Below, one piece after another: positions 1-7,753 of a stretch of 64,000 nucleotides of DNA. The first letter of the stretch is position 1. Every line of letters starts with the position of its first letter. A program made the position numbers and the translations under genes. The notes below the pieces were generated by a model. That model was not told the DNA's origin and did no database searches. It worked only from the letters and a program-made list of their open reading frames with translations. Source of the stretch: an uncultured Flavobacteriales bacterium (GTDB lineage Bacteria; Bacteroidota; Bacteroidia; Flavobacteriales; BACL11); NCBI GenBank assembly GCA_905181635.1, contig CAJIYM010000005.1, positions 114,981 through 178,980 of the forward strand, given 5' to 3'.

Positions 1-840
1 AAAAATACAGCATTAGAAAATCCTATTGAAATCTTGTTTTTCTCGACAACAGTAAATGGTTTTTCTCAATATAGAAACCAAATTTCTATTGGCGAAAATT
101 CAGAAGTTAAATTTATAGAACGATTACAAAACCTAAACAATTCGGCTTCTTTTGTAAATCATTTTACTCAGATAAATTGCGCTGAAAACACTAAAGTAGA
201 ATACAATAAAATACAGAATAATACTGCAGAATCTCAACTAATTGACACTGTGAATGTATATCAAGAACAGGATTCAACTTGCAACATTAACACCCTTATT
301 TTTGGAGGTTCTTTTATTAGAAATAATTTAAATTTTGAGCAAAACGGTTCTAATTGCGAAAGCAATATGAATGGAGTCTCAATACTAAACAATAATCAGT
401 TAGCTGACAATCATACTTTTGTAGATCATAAAAGTGCACATTGCAGAAGTAATGAGATGTATAAAGGAGTCTATTTGGACAATTCTAAAGGGGTATTTAA
501 TGGTAAAATTATGGTTCGCCCTGATGCTCAAAAAATTGATGCTTTCCAGTCTAATAATAATTTACTTTTAAGTGACACTTCAAGTATTGATAGTAAGCCT
601 CAACTGGAAATTTATGCTGATGATGTAAAGTGTAGTCATGGCTGTACAATAGGCCAATTAGATGACGATGCGCTTTTTTATATGAGAAGTAGAGGGATAG
701 GAATTGAAGAAGCGAAAGCAGTATTAACCTATGCATTTGCATCTGAAGCGATAGAAAACATCTCAGTAGAACAGGTTAAATCACTAGCCAAAAAACTACT
801 AGCTAAAAAATTAAATGTTGATTTAGATTTCAGCTTATAA
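1..840 (+). CDS. sufD: SufD, Fe-S cluster assembly scaffold (5' end outside window)
   Basis: The reading frame is open from base 1, so the N-terminus lies outside the window; the visible part is 279 residues. SufD pairs with SufB and the ATPase SufC in the cytoplasmic scaffold that builds Fe-S clusters. The C-terminal signature is clear: a conserved CSHG followed by TIGQLDDDALFYMRSRGI, then the short EAKAVLTYAFASE helix typical of the SufB/SufD family. The stop is immediately followed by the sufS ATG with no spacer, so the two are likely translationally coupled. SufB shares the family fold, but the neighbours and the divergent core favour SufD. Confidence 0.93.
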   Translation, partial: KNTALENPIEILFFSTTVNGFSQYRNQISIGENSEVKFIERLQNLNNSASFVNHFTQINCAENTKVEYNKIQNNTAESQLIDTVNVYQEQDSTCNINTLIFGGSFIRNNLNFEQNGSNCESNMNGVSILNNNQLADNHTFVDHKSAHCRSNEMYKGVYLDNSKGVFNGKIMVRPDAQKIDAFQSNNNLLLSDTSSIDSKPQLEIYADDVKCSHGCTIGQLDDDALFYMRSRGIGIEEAKAVLTYAFASEAIENISVEQVKSLAKKLLAKKLNVDLDFSL

Positions 841-2055
841 ATGCTAGACATTAACCAAATACGAAAACAATTTCCTATCCTAAGCCGCAAGGTAAATGGA
901 CATGAATTGGTGTACTTTGATAATGGAGCAACTACTCAAAAACCGAATTCAGTTATTACTGCCGAAAGCAATTATTACCAAAATGAAAATTCAAATGTAC
1001 ACAGGGGGGTTCATTTTTTAAGCGGATTAGCAACCGATAAATTTGAGGAAACAAGAATTACTATACAGAATTTCATAAACGCAAAACACTCTCATGAAAT
1101 CATCTTTACCAAAGGGACTACTGACTCTATCAACATAGTTGCAAGTGGATATAGATCCCTATTAAATAAAGGAGATGAAATTATTATTTCAGAATTAGAG
1201 CATCACTCAAACATAGTTCCTTGGCAAATGTGTTGCGAACAAAGTGGAGCAACGCTAAAAGTTATTCCATTATTGGATAATGGGACTTTAGACATTACTG
1301 AATTTGGAAATCTTCTTTCTAAAAACACAAAATTAGTTGCTATATCTCATATTTCAAATACATTGGGGACTATAAACCCTATTGAAAAAATTATTAAAAA
1401 AGCAAAAGCAGTTGGAGCAAAAGTGCTAATTGATGGTGCTCAAGCAGCCTCACATATTTCAATAAATATGCAAAATTTAGATGCTGACTTCTATTGTTTT
1501 TCAGCACATAAATTGTACGGACCTACAGGAGTTGGTGTCCTTTACGGAAAGGAGGATCTTTTAAATGAATTGCCGGCGTATCAAGGTGGTGGAGAAATGA
1601 TAAAAGAAGTAAGCTTTAAGAAGACTACTTATGCTGGACTTCCCCATAAATTTGAGGCAGGAACACCAAATATTGCAGGAGTAGTTGCTTTTAAGGCAGC
1701 AATTAATTTCATTACAGGACTGGGGATAAACAACATTGCTAAGTATGAAGAAGGGCTTTTACAATATGCAACAGAAGAAGTATTGAAAATAGAAGGACTA
1801 AAAATTTACGGAACAGCTAAAAATAAATCAGCAATTATTTCTTTTAATATTAAGGGATTACATCCATATGATATTGGTATGATTGTTGATAAAATGGGTG
1901 TAGCAATACGAACAGGTCATCATTGTACTCAACCTATTATGGATAAATTTAATATTCCTGGAACAGCTCGCATTTCTTTAGCAGTGTACAATACAAAGGA
2001 TGAAATTGATATTTGTATAAATGCCATTAAAAAAGCAAAAATGATGTTATCCTAA
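841..2055 (+). CDS. sufS: SufS-type cysteine desulfurase
   Basis: A 404-residue PLP enzyme that removes sulfur from cysteine and passes it as persulfide to SufE for cluster assembly. The PLP lysine is K224 in SAHKLYGPTG. The catalytic cysteine is C362 in RTGHHCTQP, the short-loop form that defines SufS (group II) rather than IscS. Length matches the family. The ATG abuts the sufD stop, and the sufE ATG abuts this gene's stop, so sufD-sufS-sufE is a tightly packed operon. No anomalies are visible. Confidence 0.97.
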   Translation: MLDINQIRKQFPILSRKVNGHELVYFDNGATTQKPNSVITAESNYYQNENSNVHRGVHFLSGLATDKFEETRITIQNFINAKHSHEIIFTKGTTDSINIVASGYRSLLNKGDEIIISELEHHSNIVPWQMCCEQSGATLKVIPLLDNGTLDITEFGNLLSKNTKLVAISHISNTLGTINPIEKIIKKAKAVGAKVLIDGAQAASHISINMQNLDADFYCFSAHKLYGPTGVGVLYGKEDLLNELPAYQGGGEMIKEVSFKKTTYAGLPHKFEAGTPNIAGVVAFKAAINFITGLGINNIAKYEEGLLQYATEEVLKIEGLKIYGTAKNKSAIISFNIKGLHPYDIGMIVDKMGVAIRTGHHCTQPIMDKFNIPGTARISLAVYNTKDEIDICINAIKKAKMMLS

Positions 2056-2472
2056 ATGAGTACAATACAAAAAATACAAGCAGAAATTATTGAAGACTTT
2101 GAATTGTTTGACGACTGGATGCAGAAGTACGAATACCTAATAGACCTAGGTAAAGAGCTGGCGCCAATTAAGGAGAAGTACAAAACAAAAGACAATCTTA
2201 TAAAAGGATGTCAGAGTAGAGTTTGGCTTCATGCAGAACATACTCAAGGTAAAATAATCTTTACTGCAGATAGTGATGCTATTATGACAAAAGGAATTGT
2301 AGCTATACTTATAAATGTATTGTCCAATCAGGAGCCCAAAGATATTGCAACTGCAAAACTTGATTTTATAAACGAGATAGGGTTAAAAGAGCAGCTATCT
2401 GCTACACGTGCAAATGGATTGGTCTCTATGATAAAAAAAATGAAATTATACGCTATTGCGTTTAACAATTAG
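2056..2472 (+). CDS. sufE: SufE sulfur-acceptor protein
   Basis: A 138-residue protein that takes persulfide sulfur from SufS and stimulates its turnover. The acceptor cysteine is C52 in the family motif KGCQSRVWL. The start ATG directly follows the sufS stop. Length is normal for SufE, and its position next to sufS makes SufE a better call than the paralogue CsdE. The next gene begins 4 bases after the stop. Confidence 0.96.
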   Translation: MSTIQKIQAEIIEDFELFDDWMQKYEYLIDLGKELAPIKEKYKTKDNLIKGCQSRVWLHAEHTQGKIIFTADSDAIMTKGIVAILINVLSNQEPKDIATAKLDFINEIGLKEQLSATRANGLVSMIKKMKLYAIAFNN

Positions 2473-2476
2473 TCAG

Positions 2477-2800
2477 ATGAAAACAGAAGAAGAATTACAA
2501 AGAATAGGGGAAGAAGTTGTTGAGGTAATTTGTGAGATTTACGATCCTGAAATACCTGTAAATATTTATGCCCTTGGTTTGATTTACGATATTGAAGTAA
2601 GTCATGAATGTGATGTAAAAATTACCATGACATTAACATCCCCAAATTGCCCAGTTGCTGAAAGTTTACCTATTGAGATTGAAGAAAAAGTAAAGGTGAT
2701 TCTTGCAGTAAAAAAGGTAGAAGTAGAAATAACTTTTGAGCCAACTTGGACGAAAGAAATGATGAGTGAAGAGGCCAAGCTAGAGCTTGGAATGTTATAA
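2477..2800 (+). CDS. SufT-like DUF59/MIP18 family protein
   Basis: A 107-residue DUF59 (MIP18) protein; such proteins help Fe-S cluster maturation or transfer. Visible motifs are DPEIPVNIYALGLIYDIEV near the N-terminus and MTLTSPNCPVAE, which carries the conserved cysteine. A longer reading from a TTG at 2456 is possible, but the ATG at 2477 lies just past the sufE stop and gives the usual N-terminus, so it is preferred. It is the fourth gene of the suf operon. The domain alone cannot separate it from PaaD-type members, but the context points to a SUF role. Confidence 0.88.
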   Translation: MKTEEELQRIGEEVVEVICEIYDPEIPVNIYALGLIYDIEVSHECDVKITMTLTSPNCPVAESLPIEIEEKVKVILAVKKVEVEITFEPTWTKEMMSEEAKLELGML

Positions 2801-2803
2801 CCA

Positions 2804-3310
2804 ATGAGTAGAGAAATTGTAAATAGAGTGGCAAACAGTAGTCTAATCACTATGGATCTGACTGATTATGCGCCAACAAAACCTATTGCTGTTTTAGATT
2901 TAAAAGATTTCCTTTTCCAAGGAATTATACTAAAAGAAAAAGAGTACAGGAAAAGTTTAAAGGAATTTGATTTTTCTATTTATAGAAACACAACTGTAGC
3001 TCTTAATTGTAGTACCGATGCAATTGTGCCCATGTGGGCTTTTATGCTGGTTACTTCTTACTTAAATTCAGTTAATTCTGATATCCATTTTGGTATAAAA
3101 GAAGATGTATTTCAGCAAATTTTTACAAATAATATTAATTCGATTAATGCCTCTGAATTTGAAAGTAAAAAAGTAATAGTAAAAGGCTGCGGACAAATCC
3201 CTTTAACTGAAGCGCTATATATTGCAATTACAAAAAAACTACAAAATACAGTAAGTAGCTTAATGTTTGGGGAGGCATGTTCGGCTGTACCTGTTCTAAA
3301 AAATAAATAA
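2804..3310 (+). CDS. DUF2480 family protein, suf-linked
   Basis: A 168-residue protein of a family I recognise as DUF2480, largely confined to Bacteroidota and of unknown biochemical function. Two cysteines stand out in conserved-looking contexts, KGCGQIP and GEACSAVPV, which could bind metal or sulfur; that is inference. There is no signal peptide or membrane segment, so it is probably cytoplasmic. It starts 3 bases after the DUF59 gene and is followed 6 bases later by DUF3050, so it is very likely co-transcribed with the suf genes and may assist cluster assembly. Confidence 0.8.
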   Translation: MSREIVNRVANSSLITMDLTDYAPTKPIAVLDLKDFLFQGIILKEKEYRKSLKEFDFSIYRNTTVALNCSTDAIVPMWAFMLVTSYLNSVNSDIHFGIKEDVFQQIFTNNINSINASEFESKKVIVKGCGQIPLTEALYIAITKKLQNTVSSLMFGEACSAVPVLKNK

Positions 3311-3316
3311 TTAATA

Positions 3317-4057
3317 ATGAATAACAATATTCAACATATAAATACTCAGATTTCTGAGCATAAAAAAGCAGTTATTAATCATCCTTTATACAACCAATTA
3401 AACACCATTGAGGATATCCAAAAGCTTATGGAGATTCATGTATATGCAGTATGGGATTTCATGTCTTTATTAAAAGGACTACAAATTGAGCTTACTTGTA
3501 CAACCTTACCTTGGAAGCCTATTGGAAATACTAAAATAAGAAGGCTGATTAACTCAATAGTTTTAGAAGAGGAGAGTGATGTAGATGCTGTGGGTAATCC
3601 TTCTTCTCATTATGAAATGTATTTGGATGCAATGGAAGAATGTGGGGCTAATACCAATAACATTGAGAAGTTTGTCAATAGTGTTTCAGGCGGAAAACTA
3701 CCTAAAGTAAATAAAGCTATTGACTCATTTTTAGCAACTACTTTTGATATTCTAAATAGTGGGGAGGCGCATAAAATTGCAGCAGCCTTTACTTTTGGAC
3801 GTGAGGATTTAATACCAGACATGTTTACTGCAATTGTAAATGATTTAAGCAAAGAACATAAGCTTGATAAGTTTATTTACTACTTAAAAAGACACATAGA
3901 ATTAGATGGAGGAGAGCATGGGCCTTTAGCTTTGGAGCTCATTAGTAATTTATGTGGGGAAAATAAGCAAAAATGGAAAGAAGTAGAAGAAACTGCTATT
4001 GCCTGTTTAGTTGCTCGTAAAGAGTTATGGGACCTGGTTTTAGATGGACTTGACTAA
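3317..4057 (+). CDS. DUF3050, heme-oxygenase-like helical protein
   Basis: A 246-residue, mostly helical, soluble protein that matches DUF3050 by its pattern. The fold is probably heme-oxygenase-like. Candidate metal ligands, from reading the sequence, are E84-E86, H98, E163, H193, D197 and H201; the H-x3-D-x3-H block resembles the third-helix ligands of heme-oxygenase-like diiron oxidases. It is the last gene of the suf block, 6 bases after DUF2480. No substrate can be named. It could equally be a non-enzymatic helical bundle. It ends one base before the convergent rluF gene. Confidence 0.75.
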   Translation: MNNNIQHINTQISEHKKAVINHPLYNQLNTIEDIQKLMEIHVYAVWDFMSLLKGLQIELTCTTLPWKPIGNTKIRRLINSIVLEEESDVDAVGNPSSHYEMYLDAMEECGANTNNIEKFVNSVSGGKLPKVNKAIDSFLATTFDILNSGEAHKIAAAFTFGREDLIPDMFTAIVNDLSKEHKLDKFIYYLKRHIELDGGEHGPLALELISNLCGENKQKWKEVEETAIACLVARKELWDLVLDGLD

Positions 4058-4058
4058 T

Positions 4059-4802
4059 CTATTTTCCTTCTTCAAAAGTTTTAATAGAGTGTTCTACTGA
4101 CTGATTAATTTGATTTAATTCTCTAGCGGTAAAATTACGATACTCTCCTATAGGAATATCTAAATTAATATTCATAATTCTAACCCTTTTCAGCTTTCTT
4201 ATATCATATTCCAAATACTCACACATCCTACGTATTTGTCTATTTAATCCTTGTGTTAAAATAATCTTGAACTTCTTTTTATCCGTTTGTTTAACGAAGC
4301 ATTTACGTGTAACAGTATCCAAAATTGGCACTCCATTTCCCATAGCTTCGATAAATTCCTTCGTTATTGGCTTGCTGACTGTAACTTCATATTCTTTTTC
4401 ATGATTGTTTCTGGCACGCAAAATTTTGTTAACAATATCGCCATCATTCGTTAAAAAAATAAGGCCTTCTGAAGGCTTATCCAATCTTCCAATCGGAAAA
4501 ATACGAGTTGGATAATTAATATAATCAATAATATTATTTTTTTCCCGCATTTGGTCAGTTGTACAAACAATACCTACTGGCTTGTTAAAGGCAATATATA
4601 CCATTTTCTTCTTTATAGCTCTGTGCACTAACTTTCCATTTACACTTACCTCATCTTCAGCCGATATTTTAGTTCCCATTTCAGGAACCTCACCATTTAT
4701 TTTTACTCTACCTTGTTCAATTAATTTGTCAGCTGCTCTTCTAGAACAGTAACCAATTTCTGATAAAAATTTATTTATCCTTGTTAGATTTGTATCACTC
4801 AT
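4059..4802 (-). CDS. rluF: RluF-type 23S rRNA pseudouridine synthase
   Basis: A 247-residue protein with an N-terminal S4 RNA-binding domain (about residues 6-50) and an RsuA/RluB/E/F-type catalytic domain. The catalytic aspartate is D108 in FPIGRLDKPSEG. Segments such as GDIVNKILRA, HEKEYEVTV and GLNRQIRRMCE match RluF best; in E. coli RluF modifies U2604 of 23S rRNA. A GTG at 4811 would add three residues, but the ATG at 4802 gives the standard start. It is transcribed divergently from the S46 peptidase and converges on the suf operon. Confidence 0.9.
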   Translation of the reverse strand: MSDTNLTRINKFLSEIGYCSRRAADKLIEQGRVKINGEVPEMGTKISAEDEVSVNGKLVHRAIKKKMVYIAFNKPVGIVCTTDQMREKNNIIDYINYPTRIFPIGRLDKPSEGLIFLTNDGDIVNKILRARNNHEKEYEVTVSKPITKEFIEAMGNGVPILDTVTRKCFVKQTDKKKFKIILTQGLNRQIRRMCEYLEYDIRKLKRVRIMNINLDIPIGEYRNFTARELNQINQSVEHSIKTFEEGK

Positions 4803-4810
4803 AATTGCCA

Positions 4811-4818
4811 CAAAAATA
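4811..4818 (-). promoter_or_regulatory. -7 box (TATTTTTG) for rluF
   Basis: On the minus strand this reads TATTTTTG, a full match to the Bacteroidota -7 consensus TAnnTTTG, 8 bases upstream of the rluF ATG. I see no good TTG -33 element at the usual distance, so the assignment rests on the -7 box and position. Confidence 0.4.
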
Positions 4819-4886
4819 CGCTAAAAAATTGTTAACATCTCGATAAAAACAAAAGACCCTAAATTACTTAAAACAGTCTGTTTCAT

Positions 4887-4894
4887 TAAATTTG
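4887..4894 (+). promoter_or_regulatory. -7 box (TAAATTTG) for the S46 peptidase
   Basis: TAAATTTG matches TAnnTTTG and lies 21 bases before the ATG of the S46 peptidase, in the divergent gap shared with rluF. No convincing -33 TTG is visible. Confidence 0.5.
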
Positions 4895-4915
4895 CGTTAA
4901 ATAAAAAATAAAAAA

Positions 4916-7312
4916 ATGACAAATAAAATTTTATCAATAGTAATGGCAGGATTTTTCTCTTTATCAGCAATGGCTGATGAGGGAATGTGGCTTCCACAGT
5001 TATTAAAAGCAATGAATGAAAACGATATGCAAGCACATGGTCTTCAGCTTACTGCTGAAGACTTGTATTCTGTAAATAACTCATCACTTAAGGATGCAAT
5101 TGTATCATTAGGAGGATTCTGTACGGCTGAAATGATTTCATCAGAAGGATTAATGCTTACCAATCACCATTGTGCATTCGGCTCTATTCAAGAACATTCA
5201 AGTGTTAGTAATAACTACTTAAAAGATGGTTTTTGGGCAATGAGTCGTGATGAAGAACTGGTAAATGAAGGATTGACGGCATCATTTTTAGTAAGTATTG
5301 ATGACGTGACTGCTCGTGTATTAGCAGAACTTACTGATGATATGACAGAAAAACAAAGATCAGCAAAAATTAGAGAAATCTCAAAAACTATTGTTGATGA
5401 GAAAACTGCAGATACACACTACAATTCAAGGGTAAAATCTTTCTTTGGAGGAAATGACTTTTATATCATGACCTACGAAACATTTAAAGATGTTCGTTTA
5501 GTTGGGGCTCCACCATCATCAATTGGTAAATTTGGGGGGGACACTGACAACTGGATGTGGCCTAGACACACTGGAGATTTTGCTTTATACCGTATTTACA
5601 GCGCTCCAGATGGAACACCAGCCGAATACTCAGTTGAAAATATTGCCTACAAACCAAAACATCACTTGCCTATACAGCTAGATGGTGTAGATAATGGTGA
5701 CTACACTATGATTTTCGGTTTCCCTGGAAGTACTGATAGATACTTAACATCTTATGGCGTTCAAGAGGCATTAGATATCACAAACCCAACTACTGTTGAT
5801 ATCCGTGAAGAGAAATTAGCAATTATGAAAGCCGGGATGAATGCTTCTAAAAAAGTGAAAATTCAGTATGCTTCAAAATATGCGCAAACTTCTAACTACT
5901 GGAAATACTTTATTGGACAATCAAAAGGATTAAAGTCAATGAAAGTTCATGATAAAAAAGTAGCAATTGAAGACGATTTCAGATCTTGGGTTGCTAAAGA
6001 TCAATCAAGAATTGATAAATATGGCGAGGCCTTAAACTTAATTGAAAGCGCTTACAACACAAACAAAAAAATTGCTTTAAACAGAACTTACCTAAATGAA
6101 GCTGTATTTATGGGATCAGAAATAATGTACTGGTCATTCAAGATGAATAGAGCAATTGCAGCATTACCTAGTGAAGGAAAGGAAAGGAATGTTGCAATTA
6201 GAGAGATCAAAAAAGAAGCTAAAGATTTTTACAAAGATTATAATGCTTCAGTTGATGAAGAATTATTTGGATCAATGTTAGAGATGTACTACTATAATGT
6301 ACCTAAAACACAACACTCTCCATTATTTAAGAGAATTGAAAATCAATTATTTGGTTTCAAAAAATTAGATTTTGGTTGGTACGCCAAAAATACATTTAGA
6401 AGATCAGTATTTTCATCAAGGGAGAAATTCTTTACTTTCTTAGAAAACCCTTCTACTACTAAAATTGAGAGAGATCCAGCTTACAAAACTATAATGTCAA
6501 TCTACAATCAGTACATTGAGCAAATTTCTCCTAAAAGAACTAATGCAAGAAAGAACTTAACAAAAGGAAATAGATTGTTTATTGCAGGATTAAGAGAAAT
6601 GAATCCTGATAAAAATTATTACCCAAATGCTAATTCTACTATGAGGGGTACATATGGTAATGTAGGAGATTATGCTCCAGGAAATGCAATGCATTATGAC
6701 TACTACACTACTATTGATGGTATTATGCAAAAAGAAGATGCTACAAATGAAGAATTTCAAGTACCTGCAAGACTGAAAGAGTTATATGAAATTGGTGATT
6801 ATGGACAATATGGAGATAAAGATGGTAACTTAAGAATTAACTTCATTTCAAACAATGATATTACGGGTGGTAACTCAGGCTCTCCAGTAATTAACGCTTG
6901 GGGAGAAATTGTTGGTACAGCTTTTGATGGTAACTGGGAATCAATGAGCGGAGATATTGCTTTTGAAAAAGAAGTGCAAAGAACTATTTCTGTTGATATC
7001 AGATATACAATGTTCATTATTGACAAATTTGCTGGAGCAACTCACTTAATTAATGAAATGACTATAGCTCCTAAGCATGCTGAAAAAATGACTAAAAAAG
7101 AATTAGCTGCTGCAGCTATGGAAACTGCTTTAGAAGACCCTAACACTATTGTTAAAGAACTAGAACTTAAAGAATATTTAGGAACTCAATTACCAGTATT
7201 CGATATGCATTCATTTGGTTCTGCTTTTGATATGGCTGTTGAACAATATGGCTCTTCAAAAGAACAAAGATTCTGGTGGTACGGCAATGTGTATACTACT
7301 GAGAAAAGATAA
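4916..7312 (+). CDS. S46 family dipeptidyl peptidase, DPP7-like
   Basis: A 798-residue secreted serine peptidase that cuts dipeptides from the N-terminus of oligopeptides, probably in the periplasm. A signal peptide is visible (about residues 1-20, cleavage near SAMA/DEG). The likely catalytic triad is H85 (TNHHCAFG), D221 (RHTGDFALYR) and S654 (TGGNSGSPV). At the position that separates the subfamilies, 18 residues after the serine, there is G672 (AFDGNW); glycine is typical of DPP7, which prefers hydrophobic P1 residues, while DPP11 has arginine. Full length for the family. It is a single-gene unit with its own -7 box and a downstream hairpin. Confidence 0.94.
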   Translation: MTNKILSIVMAGFFSLSAMADEGMWLPQLLKAMNENDMQAHGLQLTAEDLYSVNNSSLKDAIVSLGGFCTAEMISSEGLMLTNHHCAFGSIQEHSSVSNNYLKDGFWAMSRDEELVNEGLTASFLVSIDDVTARVLAELTDDMTEKQRSAKIREISKTIVDEKTADTHYNSRVKSFFGGNDFYIMTYETFKDVRLVGAPPSSIGKFGGDTDNWMWPRHTGDFALYRIYSAPDGTPAEYSVENIAYKPKHHLPIQLDGVDNGDYTMIFGFPGSTDRYLTSYGVQEALDITNPTTVDIREEKLAIMKAGMNASKKVKIQYASKYAQTSNYWKYFIGQSKGLKSMKVHDKKVAIEDDFRSWVAKDQSRIDKYGEALNLIESAYNTNKKIALNRTYLNEAVFMGSEIMYWSFKMNRAIAALPSEGKERNVAIREIKKEAKDFYKDYNASVDEELFGSMLEMYYYNVPKTQHSPLFKRIENQLFGFKKLDFGWYAKNTFRRSVFSSREKFFTFLENPSTTKIERDPAYKTIMSIYNQYIEQISPKRTNARKNLTKGNRLFIAGLREMNPDKNYYPNANSTMRGTYGNVGDYAPGNAMHYDYYTTIDGIMQKEDATNEEFQVPARLKELYEIGDYGQYGDKDGNLRINFISNNDITGGNSGSPVINAWGEIVGTAFDGNWESMSGDIAFEKEVQRTISVDIRYTMFIIDKFAGATHLINEMTIAPKHAEKMTKKELAAAAMETALEDPNTIVKELELKEYLGTQLPVFDMHSFGSAFDMAVEQYGSSKEQRFWWYGNVYTTEKR

Positions 7313-7328
7313 ATTATCTCACATTTTT

Positions 7329-7362
7329 AAAAAAGCTCTACCGATTTGGTGGGGCTTTTTTT
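7329..7362 (+). terminator. Rho-independent-like terminator after the S46 gene
   Basis: AAAAAGCTCTACC, loop GATTT, then GGTGGGGCTTTTTT forms a hairpin of about 13 pairs including G-U wobbles and ends in a T-run, 16 bases after the peptidase stop. Confidence 0.7.
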
Positions 7363-7375
7363 ATATTTACAAAAA

Positions 7376-7745
7376 ATGATTAAAAATATTTTAGCTTTTA
7401 TAACGGGAATACTATTAGGAATTATAGTAAATATGGGGCTCATAATCTTAGGGAGCAAGCTTATACCTACACCTAAAGGCTTTGACCCAATGAATGCCGT
7501 AAACTGGGCGGCTAGTTAATTTTATTTTCCCTTTTCTAGCACACGCTTTAGGGGCACTTTAGTAGGGGCTTTTTTAGCGGCTAAAATTGCTAACTCATTC
7601 AATTGCCATTATCAATTAGTATTGGCGTATTTTCTTAACTGGAGGAGTTACAATGATCTATATATTACCTGCTTCTGTATGCTTTATATGTAAAAATTTA
7701 ATAGTAGCCTAGATTCCAACGGGACATCTATAGTGGATAATTGCG
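7376..7745 (+). pseudogene. Decayed small membrane-protein gene
   Basis: An ATG at 7376 opens a 47-residue hydrophobic frame (FITGILLGIIVNMGLIILG, then KLIPTPKGFDPMN) that hits TAA at 7517. Family-like membrane sequence continues in other frames: NFIFPFLAHALGAL from 7518, VGAFLAAKIAN from 7562, GGVTMIYILPAS from about 7641, then NLIVA-stop-IPTGHL-stop-W with in-frame TAGs at 7710 and 7731. Together these resemble one small membrane protein of about 120 residues with several transmembrane helices, a type I associate with Flavobacteriia. At least three frame changes plus substituted stop codons point to true decay rather than sequencing error. The family function is unknown to me. Confidence 0.75.
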
Positions 7746-7753
7746 AAAAAAGT

